DNA of 64,000 bases, taken from NCBI GenBank assembly GCA_028874915.1, contig JAPPHA010000025.1:1-64000 (forward strand), written 5' to 3'. Below, piece by piece: positions 34,849 through 43,988 of the stretch. The position numbers were made by a program, and so were the translations under genes. Position 1 is the stretch's first letter. Each line of letters begins with the position of its first letter. The notes below the pieces were generated by a model. It did not search any database. It had not been told where the DNA came from and saw nothing but the letters and a program-made list of their open reading frames with translations. Source of the stretch: Paracoccaceae bacterium. Its GTDB lineage: Bacteria > Pseudomonadota > Alphaproteobacteria > Rhodobacterales > Rhodobacteraceae.

Positions 34849-36285
34849 ATGCCAGCCGAACTGATCGATCTCGTTGACGCTCCCGATGAGATGCTGCGCA
34901 ACATCCGTGCATTCTGCCGACGATACGGCGTGGCCGAATCGACCTTCGGTCGGCTCTCGGTCAACGACGGAAAGCTGGTGAGGCGGATCGCGGCGGGCAG
35001 CCGAATCGAGGTTCAGACGGCACGGCGAATGGCGGACTTCATGGACCGGGCCGATCGCGGCGAAATTCGCCTGCGCGGACGCCCCCGGCGCACGAAGGAA
35101 CGGTCCGCTGCCGAGACGATGGTCGGACTGATCAGCCAGGAAACCTCGATCCGGACGCCGGGCAGCTTCGCATTTCATGAGCAACGCCAGCGATTTCACG
35201 TCTTTGCCAACACCACCAACGAAAGTTGGGTTCTGGCTGATCGCATCGCCGAAGACTTGATCCGGATGACCCCGGGGCCTGACGGCATCCGCATCTTCTA
35301 TGCGCCGATGGACAACGGGATCACCCTGACCCGGACACTCCGGGCGGTCCATGCGGCCCATCCCGAAGTGCCGGTTCTGGTCGTGCTGAAAGGCCGGGGG
35401 CTGGAGGACCTTCGCAATACGATGGGACGGCTGGTGGACCGGATCTCCGAACATTCGTTGTCGGTATTCGTGTTGACGAACCTCTATGTTCGCGAGGCGC
35501 TGGATCTGGAAAAGAAATCGGACGACAGCCCGCTACCTGTCAGCTGGCGCGAAGTGGCGCTGACCGGTGTGCGCAGTTACGACTTTCAGCGCCAGATGGC
35601 GCCGCTCTACGACGAACTCAGCCATGAGTGGTTAATCTACCCGGGCCGGTACGGCCAACCGGTCTACGCACGTCCCAGCGTTGTCACGGTATTCCGCGAA
35701 GATCAGCGCGAGCGACTTCGACACCTGATTCCGCAACCGGGCGGGAGCGGGCCCGGTTTCGACTATTGCCTTCTCAATCACCCCTATCTGCAAAGCCACA
35801 CCATGCGGTTCCGGATCGGACACATTCTGGCCCCGGTCGTTTCGGCACTGACGCCCGGCGGCCGGATGACGGTGGTGCAGGGGCACGGACAGGATCCGGC
35901 CCATGAGATCGTCCGGCGAATCTGGCCGGACCAGCCCATGCCGGTCATCAGTCGCCACGACATCATCCGTGAAATGCGCCGCGCCATGGGCGAAGCCCAG
36001 TCCGATTTCACCATTTCGGGGCTTACGGACGCGACATCGCTGTTTCGTTTCGACATGCACACGCTGCCGGTCTTCGAAGGGAGCGAGATTGGCGCGCTGT
36101 CGCTCGCGAGCGCCTGGAACAACGCGGTCTACTTCGCCCAGGTGAAGGAGGAACTTGCACAGGCCGCGATCCGCGAAGGCACCCGTTACCTCGACATCAC
36201 ACGTGATGTGCTCAATGAGCATGGCGGACTGTGGTTCGTGAACGAAACGTTCACCGTCACCCGGAAAGTCGGGTCCCGGGGTTAG
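34849..36285 (+). CDS. Helix-turn-helix plus methyltransferase-like protein, possible regulator
   Basis: The 478-residue protein starts MPAELIDLVDAPDEML. Residues about 15-65 (IRAFCRRYGVAESTFGRLSVNDGKLVRRIAAG, then RIEVQTARRMADFM) fit the small HTH domain seen in many alphaproteobacterial proteins. After a basic linker (LRGRPRRTKER), residues about 85-478 form one large domain with WVLADRIAEDLIRMTPGPDG, IFYAPMDNGITLTRTL, VLVVLKGRGLEDLRNTMGRL, FDYCLLNHPYL and LTPGGRMTVVQGHGQDPA, which resembles a class I SAM-dependent methyltransferase, although the glycine motif I is weak. It is placed between RidA and the acyl-CoA synthetase (5 bases before it). It may be the regulator that reads the 11-bp motif; this is inference. 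Confidence 0.5.
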   Translation: MPAELIDLVDAPDEMLRNIRAFCRRYGVAESTFGRLSVNDGKLVRRIAAGSRIEVQTARRMADFMDRADRGEIRLRGRPRRTKERSAAETMVGLISQETSIRTPGSFAFHEQRQRFHVFANTTNESWVLADRIAEDLIRMTPGPDGIRIFYAPMDNGITLTRTLRAVHAAHPEVPVLVVLKGRGLEDLRNTMGRLVDRISEHSLSVFVLTNLYVREALDLEKKSDDSPLPVSWREVALTGVRSYDFQRQMAPLYDELSHEWLIYPGRYGQPVYARPSVVTVFREDQRERLRHLIPQPGGSGPGFDYCLLNHPYLQSHTMRFRIGHILAPVVSALTPGGRMTVVQGHGQDPAHEIVRRIWPDQPMPVISRHDIIREMRRAMGEAQSDFTISGLTDATSLFRFDMHTLPVFEGSEIGALSLASAWNNAVYFAQVKEELAQAAIREGTRYLDITRDVLNEHGGLWFVNETFTVTRKVGSRG

Positions 36286-36290
36286 ACCTC

Positions 36291-38351
36291 ATGCGCGAAC
36301 TGGTCCTGACCGAGGCTGCACGCTTGGAGACGTGTTTTGCGCCCAGGAGTGCGGCGATCATCGGCGCGTCGACCAACCCCCTGAAGTTCGGTGGGCGGGC
36401 GCTGAAGTTCTGTCTGGAGCGCGGTTATTCGGGGCGGCTGTATCCGGTCAACGCCAGGAATGACATCGTGCAGGGGGTGAAGGCCTACGGCCATATCAAC
36501 GACCTTCCCGAAGCTCCGGACATGGCGGTGATCGCCGTTCCCGCGCCCCGGGTGCGGGAAACTCTCCTGGCGGCAGCGGAAAAGGGATGCGGCGCGGCCA
36601 TCGTCTATGGAGCGCGGTTTGCCGAAGCTGGCGGTGACGGGCAGGCCCGGCAGGACGAGTTGGCGCAGATTGCCCGGTCTCACGGGATGCGGATGATCGG
36701 GCCGAACTGCATGGGGGTGATTTCGCTGGTCTCGGGTTTTGTCGCCTCCTTCACCTCGGCGCCGGAACATCATGACGGCCACGGCTGGCCCGAACGGGGC
36801 AGCGTATCAGTGGCGAGCCAATCAGGTGCGGTTGGCATCCAGATCTTTGCGCAGCTGCGAGACCGCGGGCTGGGGTTGGCCAACTGGATTTCAACGGGCA
36901 ATCAGGCCGACATCGATGTTGCGGACGCCATCGCCTATTTTGCCGGCGATCCGGCGACCGAGACCATCGCCGTCTACATGGAGGATGCCAGCCGCGGACT
37001 GAAGCTGGTCCAGGCCCTGGAACTGGCGCGGCGGGCCAACAAGCCGGTGGTCGTTCTCAAGGTCGGAACCACGCCCGAAGGCGCTCGCGCAGCCGCGGGT
37101 CACACGGCATCGATGTACGTCGAGAACCGGGTGGTCGACGATCTCTTTGCCCAGTACGGGGTTCTCCGGGCGCAGTCGGTGAATGAACTGATCGATCTGA
37201 CGGCGGCTTGCAATGCAGGGGTTGTACCGGCCTCGGAAGATGTGGTTGCCGTATCTGTTTCCGGTGGCGGAGCGGTGATGATCTCGGACGCCGCGGCCAG
37301 ACACGGCCTCAACCTTGTCGATTTTCCGGAGGATGCCCTGGTGGCGCTGAAGGAAACCAATGCCTTCGTCAACGACAGGAACCCGATCGACATCTCGGCG
37401 CCGTCGATGAGCAACATGGAAATCACGGGTGGACATCTGAGATGGGGCCTCGAACGGAACCAATCCACAATGATCGGCTATATCAGCCATGTGCCGTTGG
37501 TGCCGCGAACCCGCTCGGGGATCATGCCGCAACTCCTGTCGTTCCGTGACGCCCATCCGGAACAGTTGATCGCGTTGGCCGCGAACCTTGGCGACGAGGA
37601 TCGGAAGGCGTTGGTGCGGTCCGGCCTGGCAGTATTTGATGACCCCACCGTGGCGACCGAAGCCGTTGCCAAGCTCGTCAGGGCGGGCAAGGCTTTCCGG
37701 AAACCCGCGACGGACCCCTCAACGCCGGGAACGGTCGGTGATCTCCGCGGTCTCCTTGCCGAATCCGGAATTGATATGGCGCCCGAGTCGTTCGTCGCGA
37801 CTGCGGACGAGGCCGTGGCGTTCCTCGACGGGCCGCTGGTTCTAAAGCTGTCCGCACCGTCGCTGTTGCACAAGACCGAGAAAGGCTGCGTCGAGACCGG
37901 ACTGGAAACAGGTCCCCGTGTGCGTCGGGCTTTCGAGCGCCTGACGAAAACGCGGACTCAATACGAAACCAAATACCCTGGGCTCGGAATCGTCGCGTCG
38001 CCGCAGGTTTGCGGGGTCGAGGTCCTGATTGGCGTCAGGCGGGATCCGAATTTCGGACCGCTGATCGTTCTGGGTTCGGGTGGGATCGATTGCGAGATCT
38101 TTGGTGACCTCACTTACCGCAAGGCCCCAATGACGGCCGAGGACGCGGCGGCCATGGTGAATGGATTGCGGGTGGCTCGCAAGTTCAGTGGATGGCGCGG
38201 TGCGCCTGCCGTGGATCGGGCGGCGCTCGAAGCGGCCCTTGTGAAGCTCGGCAAACGGGCCGCCGTCTTGCCATCCTTCGAGATCAACCCGCTGTTCGTG
38301 ACGGAATCGGGCGTGATCGGTGTTGACCTGGTGGTTCAGGAGGACGCGTAA
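36291..38351 (+). CDS. NDP-forming acyl-CoA synthetase (acetate-CoA ligase family)
   Basis: These enzymes join a carboxylic acid to CoA with ATP to ADP, via a phospho-histidine. The start at 36291 (MRELVLTEAARLETCF) lies 5 bases after the previous stop. The 686 residues have the fused order: a CoA-binding domain (PRSAAIIGASTNPLKFGG, IGPNCMGVISL), succinyl-CoA-synthetase-like domains (SVASQSGAVGIQIF, STGNQADIDVADAIAYF, and the histidine region AAAGHTAS) and a C-terminal ATP-grasp domain (GPLVLKLSAPSLLHKTEKGCVETGL, GVEVLIGVRRDPNFGPLIVLGSGG, SFEINPLFV). It would activate the acid imported or formed by this pathway. ALDH follows 2 bases later. Confidence 0.92.
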   Translation: MRELVLTEAARLETCFAPRSAAIIGASTNPLKFGGRALKFCLERGYSGRLYPVNARNDIVQGVKAYGHINDLPEAPDMAVIAVPAPRVRETLLAAAEKGCGAAIVYGARFAEAGGDGQARQDELAQIARSHGMRMIGPNCMGVISLVSGFVASFTSAPEHHDGHGWPERGSVSVASQSGAVGIQIFAQLRDRGLGLANWISTGNQADIDVADAIAYFAGDPATETIAVYMEDASRGLKLVQALELARRANKPVVVLKVGTTPEGARAAAGHTASMYVENRVVDDLFAQYGVLRAQSVNELIDLTAACNAGVVPASEDVVAVSVSGGGAVMISDAAARHGLNLVDFPEDALVALKETNAFVNDRNPIDISAPSMSNMEITGGHLRWGLERNQSTMIGYISHVPLVPRTRSGIMPQLLSFRDAHPEQLIALAANLGDEDRKALVRSGLAVFDDPTVATEAVAKLVRAGKAFRKPATDPSTPGTVGDLRGLLAESGIDMAPESFVATADEAVAFLDGPLVLKLSAPSLLHKTEKGCVETGLETGPRVRRAFERLTKTRTQYETKYPGLGIVASPQVCGVEVLIGVRRDPNFGPLIVLGSGGIDCEIFGDLTYRKAPMTAEDAAAMVNGLRVARKFSGWRGAPAVDRAALEAALVKLGKRAAVLPSFEINPLFVTESGVIGVDLVVQEDA

Positions 38352-38353
38352 GC

Positions 38354-39781
38354 ATGGAACAGGTATCGCAGTGGATTGACGGCTGCGATGTCGTCGGTGA
38401 CGGGCAGGCCATTGACAATGTCAATCCCGCTACCGGAAGGGCGATCGGCGCGGTAACCGAGGCGACTCGGGACCAGGTGGCATCGGCCGTCGATGCTGCA
38501 CGGCGAAGCTTCGAATCCGGTGTCTGGCACGGCACATCCCACGCCGAGAGGCAAGACGTCCTGCGGCGTGCGGCCAACGCGATTCGCGGCGCGACGGATG
38601 ACCTGGTGGATCTGCAGGTTTCTGAAGGCGGCATGCTTCCCGCACAGGTGAGGGGGCAGGTGGCCATCGCGGCGGCGTGGTTCGATTATTATGCAGATTT
38701 TCTCGCCCGTGACGGCGGCGAAACCTACAGACAGCTCGGTACAGCGCTGACGCTGGTCGAGCGGGAGCCAATCGGGGTTTGCGCCCTGTTCAGCCCCTGG
38801 AATGTCCCGGTCGGACTCTCGGCCGTCAAGCTGGCGCCCGCACTGGCGGCCGGAAACTCGGTGGTGCTGAAACCCTCGGAGGAGGTGCCCATGGTGATTC
38901 GCCGGCTTGTCGACCTGATCCATGGCGCCGGGCTGCCGGATGGTGTCCTGAATGTCGTCAACGGGCGCGGTGCGGTGACCGGGACGGCCCTGGCGGAGGC
39001 GCCGGGTGTCAACATGATGTCCTTCACGGGTGGGCACCAGGGCGGTGCCGCTGTGGCCCGGGCGGCGGCCGGGCGGCACATTCCCTGCGTGCTGGAACTT
39101 GGCGGCAAGTCCGCCACGATCGTTTTCGAAGACGCCGATCTCGATGCTGCCCTGAGGGGCGCGTTGCTCGCCGTCTATGGCATGAGCGGCATGGCCTGCC
39201 TGGCCGGATCCCGGATCCTCGTGCATGAGAGCGTTGCCGAGGACTTCATCGCCCGTTTCCGAACCCGGACCGAGGCGATGCGCGTCGGAGATCCGCGGGT
39301 CGGTGGCGTCGGGCTGGGTCCTATGATCTCGTCGGCTCACCGGTCGCGGGTTCTGGGGTTCTATGACAGTGCGGAGGCCGATGGCGACGACATCCTGTTT
39401 GGCGGACCGGCCGAAGGCGACGGTTTCTTCGTTCGGCCCGGGGCGATCCGGGTCAGGTCGGGCGAAAGCCGGGTCTGGCGAGACGAGGTCTTCGGCCCGC
39501 TTGCCGCGTTCGCCACCTTCCGCGAGGAAGCCGAGGCCATCGACAAGGGCAACGACAGCACGTTCGGTCTTTCGGGTTATCTCTGGACCCGCGACATCGG
39601 CCGCGCCATGCGTGTCGCCAAGGCCCTGCGGACCGGAACCGTCATGGTCAATTCCACCTTCCTGCGCGAGCTCAACGCACCCTTTGGCGGCTTCAAGCAG
39701 TCCGGAATAGGCCGTGAGGGTGGCGTCCACAGCTGGAACAATTTCACTGAAGCCAAGGCGACGGTGATCCATCTCGGGTGA
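38354..39781 (+). CDS. NAD(P)-dependent aldehyde dehydrogenase
   Basis: The 475 residues are a normal ALDH: the cofactor region with FSPWNVPVGLSAVKLAPALAAGNSVVLKPSEEVP and SFTGGHQGGAAVARAAAGR, the catalytic Glu in LELGGKSATIVFEDADLD, the catalytic Cys in GMSGMACLAGSRI (about residue 282) and the C-terminal FGPLAAFATF...GLSGYLWTRD and APFGGFKQSGIGREGG. The Phe-x-x-x-Gly-Gln-x-Cys motif is relaxed here to YGMSGMAC, so the substrate pocket may be unusual. It forms an acid from a pathway aldehyde. The gene lies between the synthetase and the SDR, with gaps of 2 and 6 bases. A 771-residue antisense frame over it is a shadow. Confidence 0.93.
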   Translation: MEQVSQWIDGCDVVGDGQAIDNVNPATGRAIGAVTEATRDQVASAVDAARRSFESGVWHGTSHAERQDVLRRAANAIRGATDDLVDLQVSEGGMLPAQVRGQVAIAAAWFDYYADFLARDGGETYRQLGTALTLVEREPIGVCALFSPWNVPVGLSAVKLAPALAAGNSVVLKPSEEVPMVIRRLVDLIHGAGLPDGVLNVVNGRGAVTGTALAEAPGVNMMSFTGGHQGGAAVARAAAGRHIPCVLELGGKSATIVFEDADLDAALRGALLAVYGMSGMACLAGSRILVHESVAEDFIARFRTRTEAMRVGDPRVGGVGLGPMISSAHRSRVLGFYDSAEADGDDILFGGPAEGDGFFVRPGAIRVRSGESRVWRDEVFGPLAAFATFREEAEAIDKGNDSTFGLSGYLWTRDIGRAMRVAKALRTGTVMVNSTFLRELNAPFGGFKQSGIGREGGVHSWNNFTEAKATVIHLG

Positions 39782-39787
39782 CGTCCC

Positions 39788-40537
39788 ATGCTTGACGGAA
39801 AATGTATCATTGTCACAGGCGCCGCGCAGGGGATCGGGGCCGTCATGGCCAAGGGATTCGCGGCCATGAATGCCCGGGTCATGCTGATGGACATCACCGA
39901 TCCTGCGAACGCCGTTGAAAGCATTCGCAGCGCGGGAGGAGACGCCATCGGCATCAAGGCGGATGTGACCCGGGGCGAGGATTGCATCGCTGTCGTGGCC
40001 GAAACCGAAGCGGCGTTCGGCCGGGTCGACGGGATGGTGTGCAATGCGGCGTTGTTCACCACGCTGCCCCAGGAGCCCTTCGACGAGATCGACGAAGGGC
40101 TCTGGGACGCGGTGATGGCTGTCAACGTCAAGGGACCGTGGCTGTGCGTTCGCGCCGCAGTGCCGGCGATGGAACGGGCCGGTGGCGGGTCGGTCGTGAT
40201 GATCGCCTCCAACCGGATCTTCCGCGGGTATCCGGACCTTCTCCATTACGATGCTTCCAAGGGTGCAATCCTGGCCATGGTGCGCTCGCTGATTCGCGAA
40301 CTCGGGCCGAAGAACATTCGTGTCAATACGATCGCACCGGGACTGACCCTGAGCGAGGGCGTCCTCAGGAGGGAGGGAATCCTTGACCGCAAGGACGCCA
40401 TTGCTGCTGGCCGATCCCTGGCACGGGACCAGGAACCGGGCGATCTGGTGGGCCCGACGGCTTTTTTTCTCTCCGACCACGCCGCCTTCGTCACCGGGCA
40501 GTCTCTCGTCGTCGACGGCGGCGGAATCGTTCACTGA
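39788..40537 (+). CDS. Short-chain dehydrogenase/reductase
   Basis: The 249-residue classical SDR has the nucleotide motif VTGAAQGIGAVMAKGFA, VCNAALF, the catalytic Ser (in VVMIASNRIFRG), Tyr-x-x-x-Lys in LLHYDASKGAI, and the C-terminal VTGQSLVVDGGG. The Asp at the end of beta-2 (LMDITD) suggests NAD(H). It is the last gene of the RidA-led operon. The following 425 bases hold no gene. Confidence 0.92.
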   Translation: MLDGKCIIVTGAAQGIGAVMAKGFAAMNARVMLMDITDPANAVESIRSAGGDAIGIKADVTRGEDCIAVVAETEAAFGRVDGMVCNAALFTTLPQEPFDEIDEGLWDAVMAVNVKGPWLCVRAAVPAMERAGGGSVVMIASNRIFRGYPDLLHYDASKGAILAMVRSLIRELGPKNIRVNTIAPGLTLSEGVLRREGILDRKDAIAAGRSLARDQEPGDLVGPTAFFLSDHAAFVTGQSLVVDGGGIVH

Positions 40538-40962
40538 AACCGGATCGTGTCGATCGGTGTCATGGCTTTGGCGTGACGCTCGCGTTACGGCCTGGAAGCC
40601 ACGCCTCGAAATCGTTTGGGATCGCGACGTCGAACCGCGGTCGCACGCCAATGCGGCAAATGTCCTGGTGAGACGGACACAGGGGCGGGGTGCTTCAAAC
40701 CCTTATGCACAAGGGCGGTGCCGACGAGGTCATGTCGGAGAAGCGATCGATCAGTCATCGCGCGGCGTTGTACGTGTACGGCGTTGAAAATGTCGCTCGA
40801 AATGGGCATCTACTCCTTGTCAGGGGTCACCACACGCTCGAATGAGGTGCAAAAGGTTGGCCCTTCTTGTTTTCCAATGCAGCCAATTCCTTACAGTTTA
40901 ACCCACGCCACAGCCGCGGAACGTGTCGCCGGTCTTCGGGCCCAAGGCTTGCAGACCCCCGA
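40538..40962. other. Intergenic stretch between SDR and Fic genes
   Basis: About 425 bases between convergent genes. Short frames exist on both strands, none with a ribosome site or known pattern. No clear terminator hairpin with a T-run was found. Confidence 0.45.
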
Positions 40963-42171
40963 TCATGTCTCAGGGTAGAGATGCGGGAAAAGCCCTTCCA
41001 ACGCATCGACGGGAAAGCGCAGAGAGACGGGACCCTTCGGCGTTGCCGATGCAAGCAGACCTTCGTCAACAACATCGCGGAGAACGCGCCGGGCCGTACG
41101 CTCCGGCAAGCCCGTGATTCGGGATGCTTCGCCGCGCTCGATCTGGCCGCGGATCAGGACTTCCTTCAGGAGGCGTGCAGCTTCGGGCCTCAGACCGTCG
41201 CTACGCTCGACGTGGCGCGTCAGGCGGGAATCCAGATTGTCGAGGTCGAAGAGTTTCGTCATGAACGTCATTTGGTCGAGGCAAACCGTCAGAAACCAGA
41301 GCGTGAAGTCGACAAGTGCCCTTTGCGAAAGGTTGCCGCGCCCGTCCAGATCGCCTTGACGCGGCGTATCGGCGTGATCCATCCGCATCTTGTACTCTTG
41401 GCGGCTCTCGAGACCACGGGCGAGACCGCGCGAAACCGACCAGAGCCCGCGGGCGCCGATTCCGGCGCTCAGCGCCATGGCGTGGCTCATGAGACGGCTT
41501 ACCCTGCCATTTCCATCGGGGAAGGGGTGGATGTAGTTCAGTCGGTGATGGGCCGCCGCCATGGCCAGGATGCGTGTCGCGGACCCCATCCTTTCGAAGC
41601 GATAGCGCCATTCGAAATGCGCCATGAACGTTTCTACTTTGCTGCTCGACGGGGGAATATGACGGCCGACAGTGACATCGTGCTCGGGCGCCGAGCGCCA
41701 TTTCCCCGGTGCCATTCGGAATGTGTTGCGGCCGGACTTGACGATCAGCATCGCCTCAGGCGCGTTGCGGTAGAACTCGGCGTGCAGCCAGCGGATGAAT
41801 GCGCGCGACGCCGGCTCGGGCAGTCGGTCCTCGGCGGCCAGGCGATCGATCTCTTCCTGGACATGGACATGGGCGGCCGCCTCAATCTGGAGGTTGCGTC
41901 GGTCCTCTTCCCTGTCCAGGTCACCGGCGAGCGCGCGCTCGATATCCCGGGGCCGGATGTTGTGGCCCTCGATGAGGTTGCTGTAGTGGAAGTTCACCTG
42001 GCGCACGACATCGGAGAGGTTCGCGACCGTAGCGGGATGCAGCCGGGCGCCCAAGACGGCGCTGGCCGAAGAGAGTTCCGCGATCACGTTGACGATCGCT
42101 TCCGGTGGTTCCTCCAGCAGAGCCGGTTCGATCCGGGTCGGCGCTTCGATGGCAATATTGGCCGATGTCAT
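40963..42171 (-). CDS. Fic-domain AMP-transferase, class II autoinhibited
   Basis: Fic proteins transfer AMP (or similar) from ATP to target hydroxyls. The 402 residues show the N-terminal inhibitory helix S-N-L-I-E-G (Ser64 to Gly69), whose Glu68 should block ATP, so it is class II; the active loop [12 protein letters not shown] (His215 to Arg226) is intact. The beta-hairpin flap [11 protein letters not shown] lies between them. The C-terminal 110 residues hold a winged-helix-like region ([37 protein letters not shown]), a common layout in Fic proteins that may act as regulators. It stands alone between two catabolic operons. Target unknown. Confidence 0.93.
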   Translation of the reverse strand: MTSANIAIEAPTRIEPALLEEPPEAIVNVIAELSSASAVLGARLHPATVANLSDVVRQVNFHYSNLIEGHNIRPRDIERALAGDLDREEDRRNLQIEAAAHVHVQEEIDRLAAEDRLPEPASRAFIRWLHAEFYRNAPEAMLIVKSGRNTFRMAPGKWRSAPEHDVTVGRHIPPSSSKVETFMAHFEWRYRFERMGSATRILAMAAAHHRLNYIHPFPDGNGRVSRLMSHAMALSAGIGARGLWSVSRGLARGLESRQEYKMRMDHADTPRQGDLDGRGNLSQRALVDFTLWFLTVCLDQMTFMTKLFDLDNLDSRLTRHVERSDGLRPEAARLLKEVLIRGQIERGEASRITGLPERTARRVLRDVVDEGLLASATPKGPVSLRFPVDALEGLFPHLYPET

Positions 42172-42468
42172 GAGGCTTCAACCCTTTGATTTTTAGCCAT
42201 TTACAACAGAATTGCCACAAATTTGGCTGGTCTGATGGCCGATCTTGCCGTTCGACATCGTACACGGCAATGGCTGTTCAAATTAGGTCGAAGACAAGAG
42301 AAAACAATGCTTTGAATGACACTTGCCTGTCTATTGGCCGATTGCCCGGCCGAACCTGTCGGATTGTCTGTCCGCAGTTTGCCCGACCGAGTCATGACGA
42401 ATTGGACTGGATTTCGTTGCGGTCTGTCAGCCCCGCTATGGCCCGGCACCAGATCCGTCGCACCTTGA

Positions 42469-42962
42469 ATGACGGGCTGCGTGTCGCGGATAGCATCGTT
42501 CCCGTCGCAGGCGACATTCGACAGCAGTCAAACCTTCGGCCGTCGAATTTGTGAGGAGATTTCCCTCGTCGATGCGGCCGGCCGCATGCAGGTCACCGGT
42601 TTCGTGAAGGCCCTGGAATTGCTGAAGGACAAAGTCCCGACAATCGAATTGCCCAGCACCCGGTGCGTCGGCGGTGACCAACAGGTCGAGTCAGATTGAT
42701 GCAGATGTGCCGGAACCGGTCAGGGTTCCGCCGCGCCTTGCCGCGATCGGCGCACTGACGACCCTGAGGGTCAACACGAAATCGGACTGCGCCCTGTGGA
42801 TAATATTGATCGCGCGCGCGCATCCGCATGAGGTGACGACCTTCGCTCGCTGCCAGGTTCCGTAACTCGTGAACTCGTCGCATGGCTGGTCGGGAGCCGC
42901 GGAGCCCTGGCCGCATTCAGGGACATGCGGGCTTGGTAGCATTCCTCATCTGGTTTCCAAGG
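42469..42962 (+). pseudogene. DUF4338 (DruA-like/IS-associated) gene remnant, frameshifted
   Basis: One frame reads GRRICEEISLVDAAGRMQVTGFVKALELLKDKVPTIELPSTR; after a frame change near 42690 the sequence continues EPVRVPPRLAAIGALTTLRVNTKSDCALWIILIARAHPHEVTTFARCQV, then after a stop at about 42863 LVNSSHGWSGAAEP. The order fits the DUF4338 protein family (leading helix with '...GRxRxAGCLKALRxLE', then 'LWNxLIxxEHPxG' and 'YLIGSxHGWLGAxxF'), seen in Druantia defence systems and in transposon-like genes. Lesions: at least one frameshift and one stop, and the C-terminal two thirds are lost. The rest of 42172-43234 shows no gene. Confidence 0.55.
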
Positions 42963-43234
42963 AGAGGGTGTCGGCAACGTAACTCCCGGAGAAGAGTGCA
43001 GTGTCATCGAGCCGATCTTCGGATCTTTCAAAACGGTCGGCACGTCTTGAACATCGGTAGAGGCATGCCCCCCGAATGTCGGATCGGTGCAATTCATCGT
43101 TTCGAGAAGTTGTCTTGGTGCAGGGCTTTGAGACCAAAGGCCTCTCCCTTGGAAAGTCTGCACGGATCGGGGTTGCCGCATCAAGGAGCTGGAAACGACT
43201 TGGCGCCATCTCACACGCCGGATTCTGGAAAGGC

Positions 43235-43267
43235 TTGGACGTACACGCTAGTGGGACTATAGTGGGA
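43235..43267 (+). promoter_or_regulatory. Promoter with shared GTGGGA-N5-GTGGGA motif, site 3
   Basis: TTGGAC (43235-43240) and TATAGT (43258-43263) are 17 bases apart, a good sigma-70 promoter 48 bases upstream of the isochorismatase start. The direct repeat GTGGGA (43251-43256, 43262-43267) overlaps the spacer and -10 box, so a protein bound here would be expected to block or steer RNA polymerase. CTAGTGGGA is identical to sites 1 and 2. Confidence 0.65.
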
Positions 43268-43310
43268 GAAACGAATCTGAGGGAAACGGTGTTGAAGTTG
43301 GGGAGGGCCC

Positions 43311-43982
43311 ATGCCGCATGAAGTCAAGATACCGGATTACGTGATCGATCGGATCATCGCCAAACGGGGTCGCCTGTCCGTCTTTGACACGTTTGACCGA
43401 ACCAAGACCGCGTTTCTGGTCATCGACATGCAAAACTTTTACGTCGCCGAAGTCGACACAGCGAAGTCGATTGTTCCAAACATCAACCGGCTCGCAGAGG
43501 CTTGTCGCGCCAAGGGCGTGCCGGTGATCTGGGTTGTCATGCGCTGTGCCGACGAAGAGGGCGCGCCAAGCCAATGGTCGCTCTATCACACGTATTTCTT
43601 CACGGAGGCGAAGGGACGAAACCATCTGGTCAAGCTGTCGCCTGGCAATGATGGCTATGAACTCTATCCGGCTCTCGATGTTCGGAACGACGACCGCATC
43701 GTCACGAAGCGGCGTTTCTCGCCCTTTGTCGCCGGGGCCAGCGAACTCCATGACATTTTGCAGGGATTGGGCGTCGAGAATCTCATCGTCGCAGGGACGG
43801 CCACAAACATGTGCAGTGAATCCACCGCGCGCGACGCCATGATGCTCGACTACAAGGTTGTCATGGTCGAGGATGCCAATGCGGCGCGCTACGACGATGA
43901 CCATCTGGCGGGGCTGACGTCGTTTTATCAAAGCTTTGGCGACGTCAAGACGACAGACGCCACAATTGCAATGATCGTCTGA
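43311..43982 (+). CDS. Isochorismatase-family cysteine hydrolase
   Basis: Family members hydrolyse amides (maleamate, N-carbamoyl and ureidoacrylate) or vinyl ethers. The 223 residues have the Asp-Lys-Cys triad at Asp39 (FLVIDMQNF), Lys133 (VTKRRFSPF) and Cys168 (TATNMCSEST), with the cis-peptide at GTATN. GGGAGGG precedes the ATG. It is the first gene of an operon with the enoyl-CoA hydratase and FAD oxidoreductase, and it follows motif site 3. With RidA and the alpha/beta hydrolase it recalls the RutB/RutC/RutD trio of pyrimidine breakdown, so an amide-containing intermediate is plausible. Confidence 0.88.
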   Translation: MPHEVKIPDYVIDRIIAKRGRLSVFDTFDRTKTAFLVIDMQNFYVAEVDTAKSIVPNINRLAEACRAKGVPVIWVVMRCADEEGAPSQWSLYHTYFFTEAKGRNHLVKLSPGNDGYELYPALDVRNDDRIVTKRRFSPFVAGASELHDILQGLGVENLIVAGTATNMCSESTARDAMMLDYKVVMVEDANAARYDDDHLAGLTSFYQSFGDVKTTDATIAMIV

Positions 43983-43988
43983 AGCCCG

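Noticed and set aside
38336-40651. 771-codon minus-strand frame opposite ALDH and SDR
   Set aside because: Antisense to two clear, motif-complete genes in GC-rich DNA. Composition is typical of a shadow frame and there is no ribosome site.
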